Shown one piece after another: positions 53,638-61,865 of a DNA stretch of 64,000 nucleotides (positions within the stretch are counted from its first letter, which is position 1; each line of letters opens with the position of its first letter). The notes below the pieces were generated by a model. It was not told the DNA's origin, ran no database searches, and worked only from the letters and a program-made list of their open reading frames with translations. A program made the translations under genes and the position numbers. The stretch spans positions 51,060-115,059 of the forward strand of contig NZ_JARXXP010000022.1 of NCBI RefSeq assembly GCF_029893965.1. Reading direction: 5' to 3'. This DNA is from Paenibacillus sp. PastM-3. Its GTDB lineage: Bacteria; Bacillota; Bacilli; Paenibacillales; Paenibacillaceae.

Positions 53638-54378
53638 ATGAAATCCTGGAAAGGTATTGTCTGGGCAGTCATGTTATCCGTAACGCTTCCTTTGGGCCTT
53701 CTGTATTGGCACACCACCCTTTTCACATGCCTGCTGCTCGCGGTATGGGTAGCTGCAGTGCTTGCTTTCAGCTTTTTTTACAACCGGCGTCATTTTGAAG
53801 AGGAACTGCGTATACAGGAGAAGACTCTGCAGCAGGCGGCGAACCGGACACTGAATCATCATCGTCATGACTGGATGAATGATCTGCAAGTGCTGTATGG
53901 ATATATTCAGCTGAACAAGCCTGATAAATCCGTACAATGTGTGGAAAGAATAAAGGAACGAATCGCACTCGACAGCCGGATCGCCAAGCTTGGCATTCCG
54001 TCACTGGTATTCTATCTGCAGTCGTTCCGCACCTTCAGCAGCAATCTGGTGCTGGAGGTACAGGTGGAGGAAGGCTTACAGCTGGAGGACAAGCTGACTC
54101 CCGGCCAGGGTGACGAGCTGACATCTGTGGTGATGCAGACGGTAAGGGCTTACCAGTACAGCGGGCTTACGTCCCAGGGCGATACGCGGATACTCCGCCT
54201 CAGCTTTATACAAGACAAGGGAGATATTCTTATCTCATTCGAAAGCAAGGGGGAGCATGGTAACCCTGAGCTGCTGCAGGAGCAAATTTATAATATAGTG
54301 CAAGGCAAAATCATGAAGGCGGAGCAGTGGAAGCCAAGCGAGGCTTACGTAGAGCTGCGGGTGCCGCTGGAGATGTAA
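53638..54378 (+). CDS. spo0B: Spo0B-like sporulation phosphotransferase, membrane-anchored form
   Basis: Phosphorelay protein that passes phosphate from Spo0F to Spo0A. The four-helix-bundle phosphorylation site is in LNHHRHDWMNDLQVLYGYIQ (about residue 80), followed by a degenerate kinase-like ATP domain. The protein has 246 residues against about 192 in B. subtilis. The extra N-terminus holds two hydrophobic segments (IVWAVMLSVTLPLGLLYW, LLLAVWVAAVLAFSFFY), so this form is probably membrane-bound. ATG at 53638 follows GGGGAGAAAG. It is 15 bases upstream of obg, the conserved order. Confidence 0.85.
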   Translation: MKSWKGIVWAVMLSVTLPLGLLYWHTTLFTCLLLAVWVAAVLAFSFFYNRRHFEEELRIQEKTLQQAANRTLNHHRHDWMNDLQVLYGYIQLNKPDKSVQCVERIKERIALDSRIAKLGIPSLVFYLQSFRTFSSNLVLEVQVEEGLQLEDKLTPGQGDELTSVVMQTVRAYQYSGLTSQGDTRILRLSFIQDKGDILISFESKGEHGNPELLQEQIYNIVQGKIMKAEQWKPSEAYVELRVPLEM

Positions 54379-54393
54379 GGAAGGTGAATATTC

Positions 54394-55704
54394 ATGTTCG
54401 TAGATAAGGCTAAGATTTATGTTAAAGGCGGCGACGGCGGCGACGGTCTCGTGGCCTTCCGCCGTGAGAAGTACGTACCGGAAGGCGGGCCGGCCGGCGG
54501 TGACGGCGGCCGCGGCGGCGATGTGATTTTCCGTGTGGATGAAGGGCTGCGGACACTGATGGATTTCCGTTATCAGCGCCATTTTAAAGCTGACCGCGGT
54601 GTAAAGGGCCGTAACAAGAGCCAGCACGGGGCAAATGCTGAGCATATGATCGTGCGTATTCCTCCGGGAACTATACTGATTGATGATGATACCCAGGAAA
54701 TCATTGCCGACATGACCCGTCATGGACAGCAGGTGGTAGTAGCGAAGGGCGGACGGGGCGGACGCGGGAATGTCCGGTTTGCCACTGCAAATAATCCTGC
54801 GCCTGAACTTGCCGAGAACGGGGAAGAAGGCCAGGAACGTTATATTGTAATGGAACTGAAGGTTATGGCGGATGTGGGCCTGGTAGGCTTTCCAAGCGTA
54901 GGCAAATCCACTCTGCTGTCGGTAGTCTCTGCAGCGCAGCCAAAGATTGGTGCGTATCACTTCACTACGATTACCCCGAACCTGGGTGTGGTTGCAGCCG
55001 GCGATGGCCGCAGCTTCGTTATGGCGGATCTGCCCGGTCTGATTGAAGGAGCCAGCGAAGGTGTAGGCCTTGGACATGAGTTCCTGCGCCACGTTGAACG
55101 TACGCGGATCATTATTCATGTAGTGGATATGTCCGGCTCCGAAGGGCGCGATCCGTTCGAGGACTGGGTGCTGATCAATGATGAGCTGAAGCAGTATAAT
55201 GCCAATCTGCTCGACCGTCCGCAGATCGTGGCGGCGAACAAGATGGATATGCCGGAATCGGAGGAGAATCTGATTTCCTTCCGGGAACGGATTGCTGAAA
55301 TTCGTCCTGACCTCGAGATTATGCCGATCTCCTCGCTTACCCGCCAGGGGATTCAGGAGCTGCTCTACCGTGCAGCAGATCTTCTGGACAGCATTCCGGT
55401 TGCTCCGGTGGTCGAAGAGGTTGCCGAAACAGTGGAACGCAAGGTGTACAAGCTGGAAGCCGAAGCGGATGACAGCTTCACCATTACGCGTGATAACGAG
55501 GCCTTCGTCGTCAACAGCCCGCGTATTGAGAAGATGCTCAAACGCATGCAGCTGAGCACGCATGATGCGATTCTGAAGCTGGCCCGTACGCTCCGTCACA
55601 TGGGAGTCGATGCCGAGCTGCGTAAGCGCGGAGCTGTGGAAGGAACGATCGTCCGCATCGGCGATTTCGAATTCGAATTTGTTGAGAACAGCAGCTACTA
55701 CTAA
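54394..55704 (+). CDS. obg: GTPase Obg/CgtA
   Basis: Ribosome-associated GTPase of 436 residues, linked in Bacillus to 50S assembly and to Spo0A activation. The Gly-rich Obg fold (VKGGDGGDGLVAFRREKYVP) is followed by the G domain (DVGLVGFPSVGKSTLLSVVS near 160; DLPGLIEGASEGVGLGHEFL; NKMD) and the C-terminal OCT domain. AAGGAAGGTG precedes ATG at 54394. Confidence 0.96.
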   Translation: MFVDKAKIYVKGGDGGDGLVAFRREKYVPEGGPAGGDGGRGGDVIFRVDEGLRTLMDFRYQRHFKADRGVKGRNKSQHGANAEHMIVRIPPGTILIDDDTQEIIADMTRHGQQVVVAKGGRGGRGNVRFATANNPAPELAENGEEGQERYIVMELKVMADVGLVGFPSVGKSTLLSVVSAAQPKIGAYHFTTITPNLGVVAAGDGRSFVMADLPGLIEGASEGVGLGHEFLRHVERTRIIIHVVDMSGSEGRDPFEDWVLINDELKQYNANLLDRPQIVAANKMDMPESEENLISFRERIAEIRPDLEIMPISSLTRQGIQELLYRAADLLDSIPVAPVVEEVAETVERKVYKLEAEADDSFTITRDNEAFVVNSPRIEKMLKRMQLSTHDAILKLARTLRHMGVDAELRKRGAVEGTIVRIGDFEFEFVENSSYY

Positions 55705-55737
55705 GAAATGCTTCTGCCCGCGGGCAGGCAGTCATAG

Positions 55738-55786
55738 AACGCCGGCAGTGCCTTCTCCTAGCGGAGAGCACTGCCGGCGTTTTTTA
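55738..55786 (+). terminator. Rho-independent terminator after obg
   Basis: AACGCCGGCAGTGC pairs perfectly with GCACTGCCGGCGTT, with an inner TCTCC/GGAGA stem and T residues after. A separate palindrome CTGCCCGCGGGCAG precedes it. Confidence 0.9.
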
Positions 55787-55915
55787 TCATGCAGGGCACA
55801 TCCAAACAGGCATTTGATCGTATACAATGGGAGATGGAAGGCGCAATTTCCGATATAAGCCGGATGACTGGAATTTAAGTCAGGGCAGAAGAAGGGCCGG
55901 TTAAAGGAGGACATT

Positions 55916-56662
55916 ATGCAAAAGAACAGGAGCTATACGGGAAACATTAGTCTAATCTATGCAGCAGCGGTAATTCTGACAGTCGCCTTCTTCATCATCC
56001 TCGGGCTGCCCGGACTGCAGCTCCGCTCTTTCGTAAGCATGCTGGCTGTGCTGGCTGCGGAAAGTGCGGTCTGCGGCTATACCGTATGCCGGCTACGCTC
56101 GGCCATGAGTAACCGGAATCCATCTCCGGTGCTGACTGGCGTCGCCTGGATTACTGCCGCTTACGCGGGCGCTGTTTTGATTGCGGCGGCTCTGCTCGAC
56201 TGGGGCCTGCAGCTCCAGGCTCCCGCTTATGCGGCAGTGCAGCTGACGCTGCTGCTGGTTAGTGCTGCCCTGCTGGCGGTTACAGGCATATACAGCCGCA
56301 ATGCCGTTGCAGGGGAACAGCGCACTGACGCCGCCGCCAGCGCTCACATACAGCACCAGGCCGAGTTGAAGGACATCCGGGAGCTGGCCGGAAGCTGGAG
56401 ACATCCCGGGGCGCAGTGGCTTGTGGAGCTTGTCGCCGGGCTGGAGGAGCAGTTCCGGTATAGCGACCCGCACTCCAGGCCGGACCTGTATGATACCGAG
56501 GAAATGCTTACCCGGCAGATTTCTTTGCTGCATGATCAGGTGGCGCTATTGCTGACGCTCAGGGACCCGGGCAGCGGCTGGGAAGGGGCAGCCAGTGAAC
56601 TGGCGGACAGTATAGCCGGTACGCTCCTGCTAAGGAACAGGGAGCTTGCGGCGTTTAAGTAG
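55916..56662 (+). CDS. Membrane protein of unknown function (248 aa)
   Basis: Four hydrophobic segments in the first 130 residues (LIYAAAVILTVAFFIILGLP, FVSMLAVLAAESAVCGYTV, GVAWITAAYAGAVLIAAALL, VQLTLLLVSAALLAVTGIY) precede a soluble, charged C-terminal half without recognisable motifs. TAAAGGAGGACATT before ATG at 55916 is a strong site. It lies between obg and pheB, where B. subtilis has no such gene. I do not recognise a family. Confidence 0.7.
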   Translation: MQKNRSYTGNISLIYAAAVILTVAFFIILGLPGLQLRSFVSMLAVLAAESAVCGYTVCRLRSAMSNRNPSPVLTGVAWITAAYAGAVLIAAALLDWGLQLQAPAYAAVQLTLLLVSAALLAVTGIYSRNAVAGEQRTDAAASAHIQHQAELKDIRELAGSWRHPGAQWLVELVAGLEEQFRYSDPHSRPDLYDTEEMLTRQISLLHDQVALLLTLRDPGSGWEGAASELADSIAGTLLLRNRELAAFK

Positions 56663-56924
56663 GAGACAGCGTAAAAATGTTATAATGCAGGAAATACCGA
56701 AAGGCCAACACTCGGGTTGAGCGGCGGGAAAGCGGTTAAAAACCGTGGCCTGACTGCACCGCCAAGTGTTGTGATAGCCGCATGTTATCTTTTTATACAG
56801 GCCGATTTTGCATTTGAACGGGGATGGCCCGGCTGCACCCGGTGAAAATCTATTGCTTTTTTCAGAGCTTTTCAAGTATAATGTCCACTATGAAAACACA
56901 AAAGTCTTTGGGGTGAGGACGTTC
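56663..56924 (+). promoter_or_regulatory. Two promoter candidates and a structured leader upstream of pheB
   Basis: An extended -10 element TGTTATAAT (TATAAT at 56681-56686) should start a leader of about 230 bases. In it AACACT (56709) can pair with AGTGTT, and GGCGG with CCGCC, enclosing GCGGTT/AACCGT. This is a nested, multi-helix fold. A second promoter, TTGCTT-18-TATAAT (56853-56882), lies downstream of the fold. The leader matches no riboswitch class I can recall. Confidence 0.45.
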
Positions 56925-57362
56925 GTGAAAGAGCGCTATTATTTGGTCCGCGAGGACATTTTGCCTGACGCAGTGCTGAAGACCATGCAGGTCAAACAGC
57001 TGCTGGAAGCAGGAGACGCCAAGACGGTGCATGAGGGTGTGGAGCAGGTTGGGCTTAGCCGCAGCGCTTTTTATAAATACAAAGATGGCATACATCTGAT
57101 TCACCAGCTGGAGCGGGAACGGATCGTAACCATTTCACTCGATCTGGAGCATGAATCGGGGATGCTGTCCAAGGTTCTCGGCTGTGTGGCGGTTCACGGG
57201 GCAAATGTGCTCACGATCAATCAGAGTATTCCGCTGCAGGGACGGGCGAACGTCGTCATCTCTGTAGAGATTTCGCATATGAATCAGGAGCTGGGTGACA
57301 TGCTGGACGGTCTGAAGGAAATATCCGGTGTAAAACGGGCTTTGATCATAGGCCAGGGGTAG
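56925..57362 (+). CDS. pheB: ACT-domain protein PheB (UPF0735)
   Basis: A 145-residue protein with an N-terminal helix-turn-helix-like region (VHEGVEQVGLSRSAFYKYKD) and a C-terminal ACT domain (ERIVTISLDLEHESGMLSKV). ACT domains bind amino acids. It is co-located with pheA or hom in Bacillales, but its molecular role is not established; amino acid-dependent regulation is an inference. GTG at 56925 has GGTGAGGA five bases upstream; longer frames lack a site. Confidence 0.85.
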   Translation: MKERYYLVREDILPDAVLKTMQVKQLLEAGDAKTVHEGVEQVGLSRSAFYKYKDGIHLIHQLERERIVTISLDLEHESGMLSKVLGCVAVHGANVLTINQSIPLQGRANVVISVEISHMNQELGDMLDGLKEISGVKRALIIGQG

Positions 57363-57363
57363 C

Positions 57364-57447
57364 AGTATAGCTTCATAAAACTAAGCGGATGCTTACGAAG
57401 CAAGTTTTATTACGTAGACATTCAGAGTAGTATAGCTTCATAAAACT
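57364..57447. repeat. 19-bp direct repeat with an internal inverted copy
   Basis: AGTATAGCTTCATAAAACT occurs at 57364-57382 and 57429-57447. Between them AGTTTTAT can pair with the first ATAAAACT. The block fills the gap between pheB and hom and ends just before the hom ribosome site, so it is probably transcribed. Confidence 0.8.
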
Positions 57448-57462
57448 TTTAGGAGGAACCAC

Positions 57463-58749
57463 ATGAAGCCGGTTAAAGTTGGATTATTGGGCCTTGGTAC
57501 GGTCGGTGCAGGTGTTGTCCGTATCGTGGAAGGAAATCAGGAGGACCTGAGCAGTCAGGTGGGTTCCCCGATCGTTATTGAACGTATAGCTGTAAAAAAT
57601 GTCGATAAGCCGCGGGACATCGAAGTGGATGCAGCGCTGATTACTACAGATCCGTGGGAGGTTATCCGCGACCCGGAAATTGATGTCATTGTTGAAGTAA
57701 TGGGCGGCATCGCCGGCACGAAGGAATATATCCTGGAGGCGCTGGAGCTCGGCAAGCACATCGTCACCGCCAATAAAGACCTGATGGCACTGCATGGGTC
57801 CGAAATTCTGGCCAAGGCGCAGGAGAAGCAGTGTGACGTATTTTATGAGGCCAGCGTGGCCGGCGGGATTCCGATTATCCGTACGCTGATCGAGGGGTTT
57901 TCCTCTGACAAAATCAAAAAAATCATGGGGATCGTAAACGGTACAACCAATTACATACTGAGCAAAATGAGCCAGGAAGGCGCCTCGTATCACGATGTGC
58001 TGAAAGAAGCGCAGGGACTTGGCTATGCAGAGTCCGACCCGACCTCTGATGTGGAGGGCCTGGATGCAGCACGCAAAATGGCCATTCTGGGCACGCTCGG
58101 CTTCCGCACCAATGTGGAGCTGAATGATGTCAGCGTCAGCGGGATTTCCGGCGTTAGCAAGGAGGACATCGCTTTTGCCAAACGGCTTGGCTATGATATG
58201 AAGCTGCTGGGAATCGCCGAATGCGAGGACGAGGAATTCAGCATCAGTGTCCAGCCGACGATGATTCGTACCGGCCACCCGCTTGCCTCGGTGAACGGTG
58301 TGTTTAATGCAGTTTATGTCTACGGGCAGGCGGTTGGAGAGACAATGTTCTACGGCGCAGGTGCAGGCGCAATGCCTACAGCGACTTCAATCGTTGCGGA
58401 TCTGGTGGCGGTAATCAAGAACCTGAAGCTGGGCGTGAACGGCCTGAAGCAGATTGTGCCTTATAAGCAGAAGAAGCTGAAGAGCGATGAAGATATTTTT
58501 TACAAAAACTTTCTGCTGCTGCATGTCGATGACAAAGCGGGTGTACTGGCCAAAATTACCCAGGTGTTTGCCGAGTATGAGGTCAGTCTCGATTCCGTGG
58601 TGCAGCAGGCCAACGCGAACAATCCGGATGCGGAAATTATTATTGTAACTCATAATGCCAGCAAGGCGAGTATGAATAAGGTGCTGCGCCATCTGGAGGA
58701 GCTTCCGGTTATTCACCGGGTCAAGAGCCATTACCGTGTAGAGGGATAG
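57463..58749 (+). CDS. hom: Homoserine dehydrogenase
   Basis: Reduces aspartate semialdehyde to homoserine for threonine and methionine. The NAD(P) motif VKVGLLGLGTVGAGVV is at residue 4, NKDLMALHG near 105, and GIVNGTTNYILSKMSQEGAS near 165 is the family signature. The C-terminal ACT domain (LLHVDDKAGVLAKITQVFAE) allows threonine feedback. It has 428 residues. AGGAGGAACCAC precedes ATG at 57463. Confidence 0.95.
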   Translation: MKPVKVGLLGLGTVGAGVVRIVEGNQEDLSSQVGSPIVIERIAVKNVDKPRDIEVDAALITTDPWEVIRDPEIDVIVEVMGGIAGTKEYILEALELGKHIVTANKDLMALHGSEILAKAQEKQCDVFYEASVAGGIPIIRTLIEGFSSDKIKKIMGIVNGTTNYILSKMSQEGASYHDVLKEAQGLGYAESDPTSDVEGLDAARKMAILGTLGFRTNVELNDVSVSGISGVSKEDIAFAKRLGYDMKLLGIAECEDEEFSISVQPTMIRTGHPLASVNGVFNAVYVYGQAVGETMFYGAGAGAMPTATSIVADLVAVIKNLKLGVNGLKQIVPYKQKKLKSDEDIFYKNFLLLHVDDKAGVLAKITQVFAEYEVSLDSVVQQANANNPDAEIIIVTHNASKASMNKVLRHLEELPVIHRVKSHYRVEG

Positions 58750-58784
58750 TACTCGCAAAAAAGACGAAGGAGATTTCACCCGCT

Positions 58785-59765
58785 ATGAGTATGTATGGAA
58801 GGTCTAGAGTAAAAGTACCCGCCAGTACCGCCAATCTGGGACCCGGCTTTGATACGCTTGGGATGGCTTTATCGCTGTATGCCTGGATTGAGATGGAAGA
58901 AGCCGAAGAGACGGTGTTTCACTTTTACGGCGACCAGATGAACGGGCTTCCCTGTGATAAAAGCAATCTGCTCTACCAGGTGGCCCAGATGGTATTTGCC
59001 GAAGCGGGCGTCTCTGTTCCGGAGCTGTCGATTTCGATGTATTCGGATATTCCGCTTACCCGGGGGCTTGGCAGCAGCGCATCGGCGATTGTCGGCGCGC
59101 TGGCTGCGGCCAATACGATGATCGGCTCTCCGCTGGATAACGCCAAGCTGTTCGATATGGCCTGCTCCCTCGAAAAGCATCCCGACAACGTTGGTGCCTC
59201 CCTGTTCGGAGGAATGATTACGGCTGTCTGGGACGGCACACATGCCGACTATATCCGGATTGAGCCGCCCCGGGATATGGAGGTGCTCGTTGTAATTCCA
59301 GAGTTTGAGCTTGCTACGACCAAGGCACGGGGTGTAATTCCTGCCGAAATTACCGTCAGCGATGCCGTGTATAATATTAGCCGTACCTCATTGCTTACAG
59401 CAGCCTTTGCTGCTGGCAGGCTTGATCTGATCGGCCGGGCGATGCTGGACCGTCTGCATCAGCCGTACCGTGCTCCGCTTGTCCCCGGAATGGAGAAGCT
59501 GCTCGCTGAAGCCCCGCAGCACGGGGCGCTGGGAATTGCGCTTAGCGGAGCAGGCCCGACCCTGCTCTGTCTGGTGGACGCTGGCAGCAGTCAGAAGCAG
59601 GAGCTGGAGCTGTTCCTGAAGGAGACGATGGCGGAGCACGGGATTCCGGCACAGACCCGCTGGCTGCCTCCGTGTACGGACGGCGTGACGGCAGAGCTGC
59701 TGCAAAGAAACGGGATGCAAAACGGCTCATTTTTGGATATGATAAAAGGAGAAATACAGTCATGA
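58785..59765 (+). CDS. thrB: Homoserine kinase
   Basis: GHMP-family kinase of 326 residues that phosphorylates homoserine. VKVPASTANLGPGFDTLGMA is the N-terminal signature and IPLTRGLGSSASAIVGALAA (about residue 86) the ATP loop. In B. subtilis hom-thrC-thrB are together, but no thrC is seen here. GAAGGAGA precedes ATG at 58785. It overlaps pheA by four bases. Confidence 0.94.
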   Translation: MSMYGRSRVKVPASTANLGPGFDTLGMALSLYAWIEMEEAEETVFHFYGDQMNGLPCDKSNLLYQVAQMVFAEAGVSVPELSISMYSDIPLTRGLGSSASAIVGALAAANTMIGSPLDNAKLFDMACSLEKHPDNVGASLFGGMITAVWDGTHADYIRIEPPRDMEVLVVIPEFELATTKARGVIPAEITVSDAVYNISRTSLLTAAFAAGRLDLIGRAMLDRLHQPYRAPLVPGMEKLLAEAPQHGALGIALSGAGPTLLCLVDAGSSQKQELELFLKETMAEHGIPAQTRWLPPCTDGVTAELLQRNGMQNGSFLDMIKGEIQS

Positions 59766-60649
59766 AATCAATAGCGGTATTGCCGCAGGGTACGGTATCC
59801 CACGAAGCGCTGCTGCATTTATTTGGTGATAAGCCGGTCAGCATTGTGCATCACAAGCTGATTTCCGATGTTTTTCTCTCGACGGCAGGCGGTACTACAG
59901 ATTACAGTGTGATCCCGATTGAGAATACGATCGACGGTTCGGTAAGCCTGCATATTGACTGGCTCATCAATGAAGTCAATTTGCCTATGCAGGCGGAGTG
60001 GATTTTTCCGTCTATTCAGAATCTGATCGGTCATCCCGGAGAATTCAAGAATAGCAGCGGGGAAAAGGACTATTCCGCAATGGTGAAGATCCTCTCCCAT
60101 CCTGTCGCTATGGCGCAGTGCCTGCAGTTTATCCGCGAGCATGCGCCGTGGGCTGAGCTAGAGTCGGTGGGAAGCACCTCCGAGGCTGTGGAGATTGTGA
60201 AGAACAATCCCGGCCGGGGCTGGGCGGCCATCGGTACGGCGCTTGGAGCCGCGACACATGGCCTGGAGATTGTCGAGCGCAAGATTACGGATCACCATAA
60301 TAACTACACGCGTTTTGTTCTGGTAGGACCGCAGAAGCTGAGCCTTCCGAAGAAGAGCTCTGGTGACAAGACGAGTATTCTTGTGACCCTGCCGGAGGAT
60401 TTTCCGGGAGCCCTGCATCAGGTGCTGGCCGCATTTGCCTGGCGGCGGCTGAATTTATCACGCATTGAATCACGGCCGACGAAGAAGAAGTTGGGTACTT
60501 ATTATTTTTACATTGATGTGCTGGAACCGATAGAATCAGTCCTGCTGCCGGCGGCGATCGAAGAGATCAAGGCCTTGGGCTGCCAGGTGCGGATTCTGGG
60601 CTCGTATCCCACATACACCTATGAGGAAGAGAAAGCGGAGGTGCAGTAA
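59762..60649 (+). CDS. pheA: Prephenate dehydratase
   Basis: Converts prephenate to phenylpyruvate for phenylalanine. GGTTDYSVIPIENTIDGSVS near residue 45 and NNYTRFVLVG near 180 (the catalytic Thr-Arg-Phe) mark the PDT domain. The C-terminal ACT domain (HQVLAAFAWRRLNLSRIESR) gives feedback control. It has 295 residues. ATG at 59762 overlaps the thrB stop and follows AGGAGAAATACAGTC. No chorismate mutase domain is fused. Confidence 0.94.
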   Translation: MKSIAVLPQGTVSHEALLHLFGDKPVSIVHHKLISDVFLSTAGGTTDYSVIPIENTIDGSVSLHIDWLINEVNLPMQAEWIFPSIQNLIGHPGEFKNSSGEKDYSAMVKILSHPVAMAQCLQFIREHAPWAELESVGSTSEAVEIVKNNPGRGWAAIGTALGAATHGLEIVERKITDHHNNYTRFVLVGPQKLSLPKKSSGDKTSILVTLPEDFPGALHQVLAAFAWRRLNLSRIESRPTKKKLGTYYFYIDVLEPIESVLLPAAIEEIKALGCQVRILGSYPTYTYEEEKAEVQ

Positions 60650-60653
60650 GTTC

Positions 60654-61535
60654 ATGGCTGAGCAATGGATCTATCTGGATGGACAACACGTAACAAAGGA
60701 AAATGCAAAGGTATCCGTATTTGATCACGGTTTTCTTTACGGGGACGGTATTTTCGAAGGCATCCGTATTTATAACGGCAATATTTTTAAATGCAAAGAG
60801 CATCTGGACAGGCTGTATGATTCGGCCAAATCTATCATGCTGGACATTCCGCTGACTTATGATGAAATGCTGGAAGCGATGGCAGAGACGATCCGCCTGA
60901 ATGAAATGCGCAACGGCTATATCCGTCTGATTGTATCGCGCGGCCCCGGCAACCTCGGACTTGATCCGCGCCGCTGTCCTAAGGCCAGTGTAATCATCAT
61001 TGTGGAGCAGCTCGCGATCTATCCGGAGCAGGCTTACTTGAACGGCTTGCGTGCCGTCTCTGTATCCCAGCGCCGCAACCTTCCGGATGCGCTCAATCCG
61101 AAGATCAAGTCGCTTAACTATCTGAACAACATCCTCGTCAAAATCCAGTCCAATCTGGCGGAAGCCGACGAAGCCATCATGATGAATGCACAGGGCTATG
61201 TAACTGAGGGCTCCGGTGACAACATCTTTATCGTCAAAAGAGGAGTTGTCTACACGCCGCCTTGCTATCTTGGCGCGCTGGAAGGCATCACCCGCCTGGC
61301 GATCATTGAGCTGTGCGCGAAGCTGGGTCTGCCTTTGAAGGAAGAGCCATTCACTATGCACGACGTGTATATTGCCGACGAGGTTTTCTTCACCGGAACA
61401 GCAGCCGAAGTTATCGCCGCCCGCGAAATCGACGGCCGGATCATCGGCGAGGGACATGCTGGTCCGATCACGCTGCAGCTGCTTGAAGAATTCCGTAATG
61501 CCGTGGATAAGGACGGCTATAAAGTCTGGGAGTAA
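60654..61535 (+). CDS. ilvE: Branched-chain amino acid aminotransferase
   Basis: Class IV PLP aminotransferase of 293 residues making Leu, Ile and Val. VFDHGFLYGDGIFEGIRIYN is the N-terminal signature, the PLP lysine is in LNPKIKSLNYLNNILVKIQ (about residue 158), and GSGDNIFIVKRGVVYTPP follows. D-alanine aminotransferase and ADC lyase share the fold, but this pattern fits IlvE. GCGGAGGTG precedes ATG at 60654, five bases after pheA, so it is co-transcribed. Confidence 0.9.
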   Translation: MAEQWIYLDGQHVTKENAKVSVFDHGFLYGDGIFEGIRIYNGNIFKCKEHLDRLYDSAKSIMLDIPLTYDEMLEAMAETIRLNEMRNGYIRLIVSRGPGNLGLDPRRCPKASVIIIVEQLAIYPEQAYLNGLRAVSVSQRRNLPDALNPKIKSLNYLNNILVKIQSNLAEADEAIMMNAQGYVTEGSGDNIFIVKRGVVYTPPCYLGALEGITRLAIIELCAKLGLPLKEEPFTMHDVYIADEVFFTGTAAEVIAAREIDGRIIGEGHAGPITLQLLEEFRNAVDKDGYKVWE

Positions 61536-61575
61536 GGTTTAGGCGGAAGCTGAGCCACTTTTAATTAGAAATTTG

Positions 61576-61654
61576 AATCCCTTCATGCAAGCGGGATGGA
61601 CCTTTGTTAATAAGACAATGGCCGGTCCCGTCTGAGCATGAGGGGATTTTTTTT
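61576..61654 (+). terminator. Long branched terminator after ilvE
   Basis: AATCCCTTCATGC pairs with GCATGAGGGGATT, with a second hairpin inside (CGGGA...TCCCG), followed by eight T residues. Its size is unusual for a plain terminator. The remaining bases to 61865 hold no gene or clear promoter that I can support. Confidence 0.75.
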
Positions 61655-61865
61655 GTTTGAGGGATGTCAATCGCCCATGGGCTGCATAAGATGTAGTAAC
61701 GAAGGAGGCAGCTGTAACGCATATAACGATGCTCAGGGAGCGGTACCCGGGAGTGGGGACGGATGCTTCTATGAGCCGGAATTTGCAGCCGGATTACAGA
61801 GGACATGGCTGTAAAGCTTGCAACGCGCTCCAACCATTACGCATTTTTTAGGAGGTTAATGCTGC

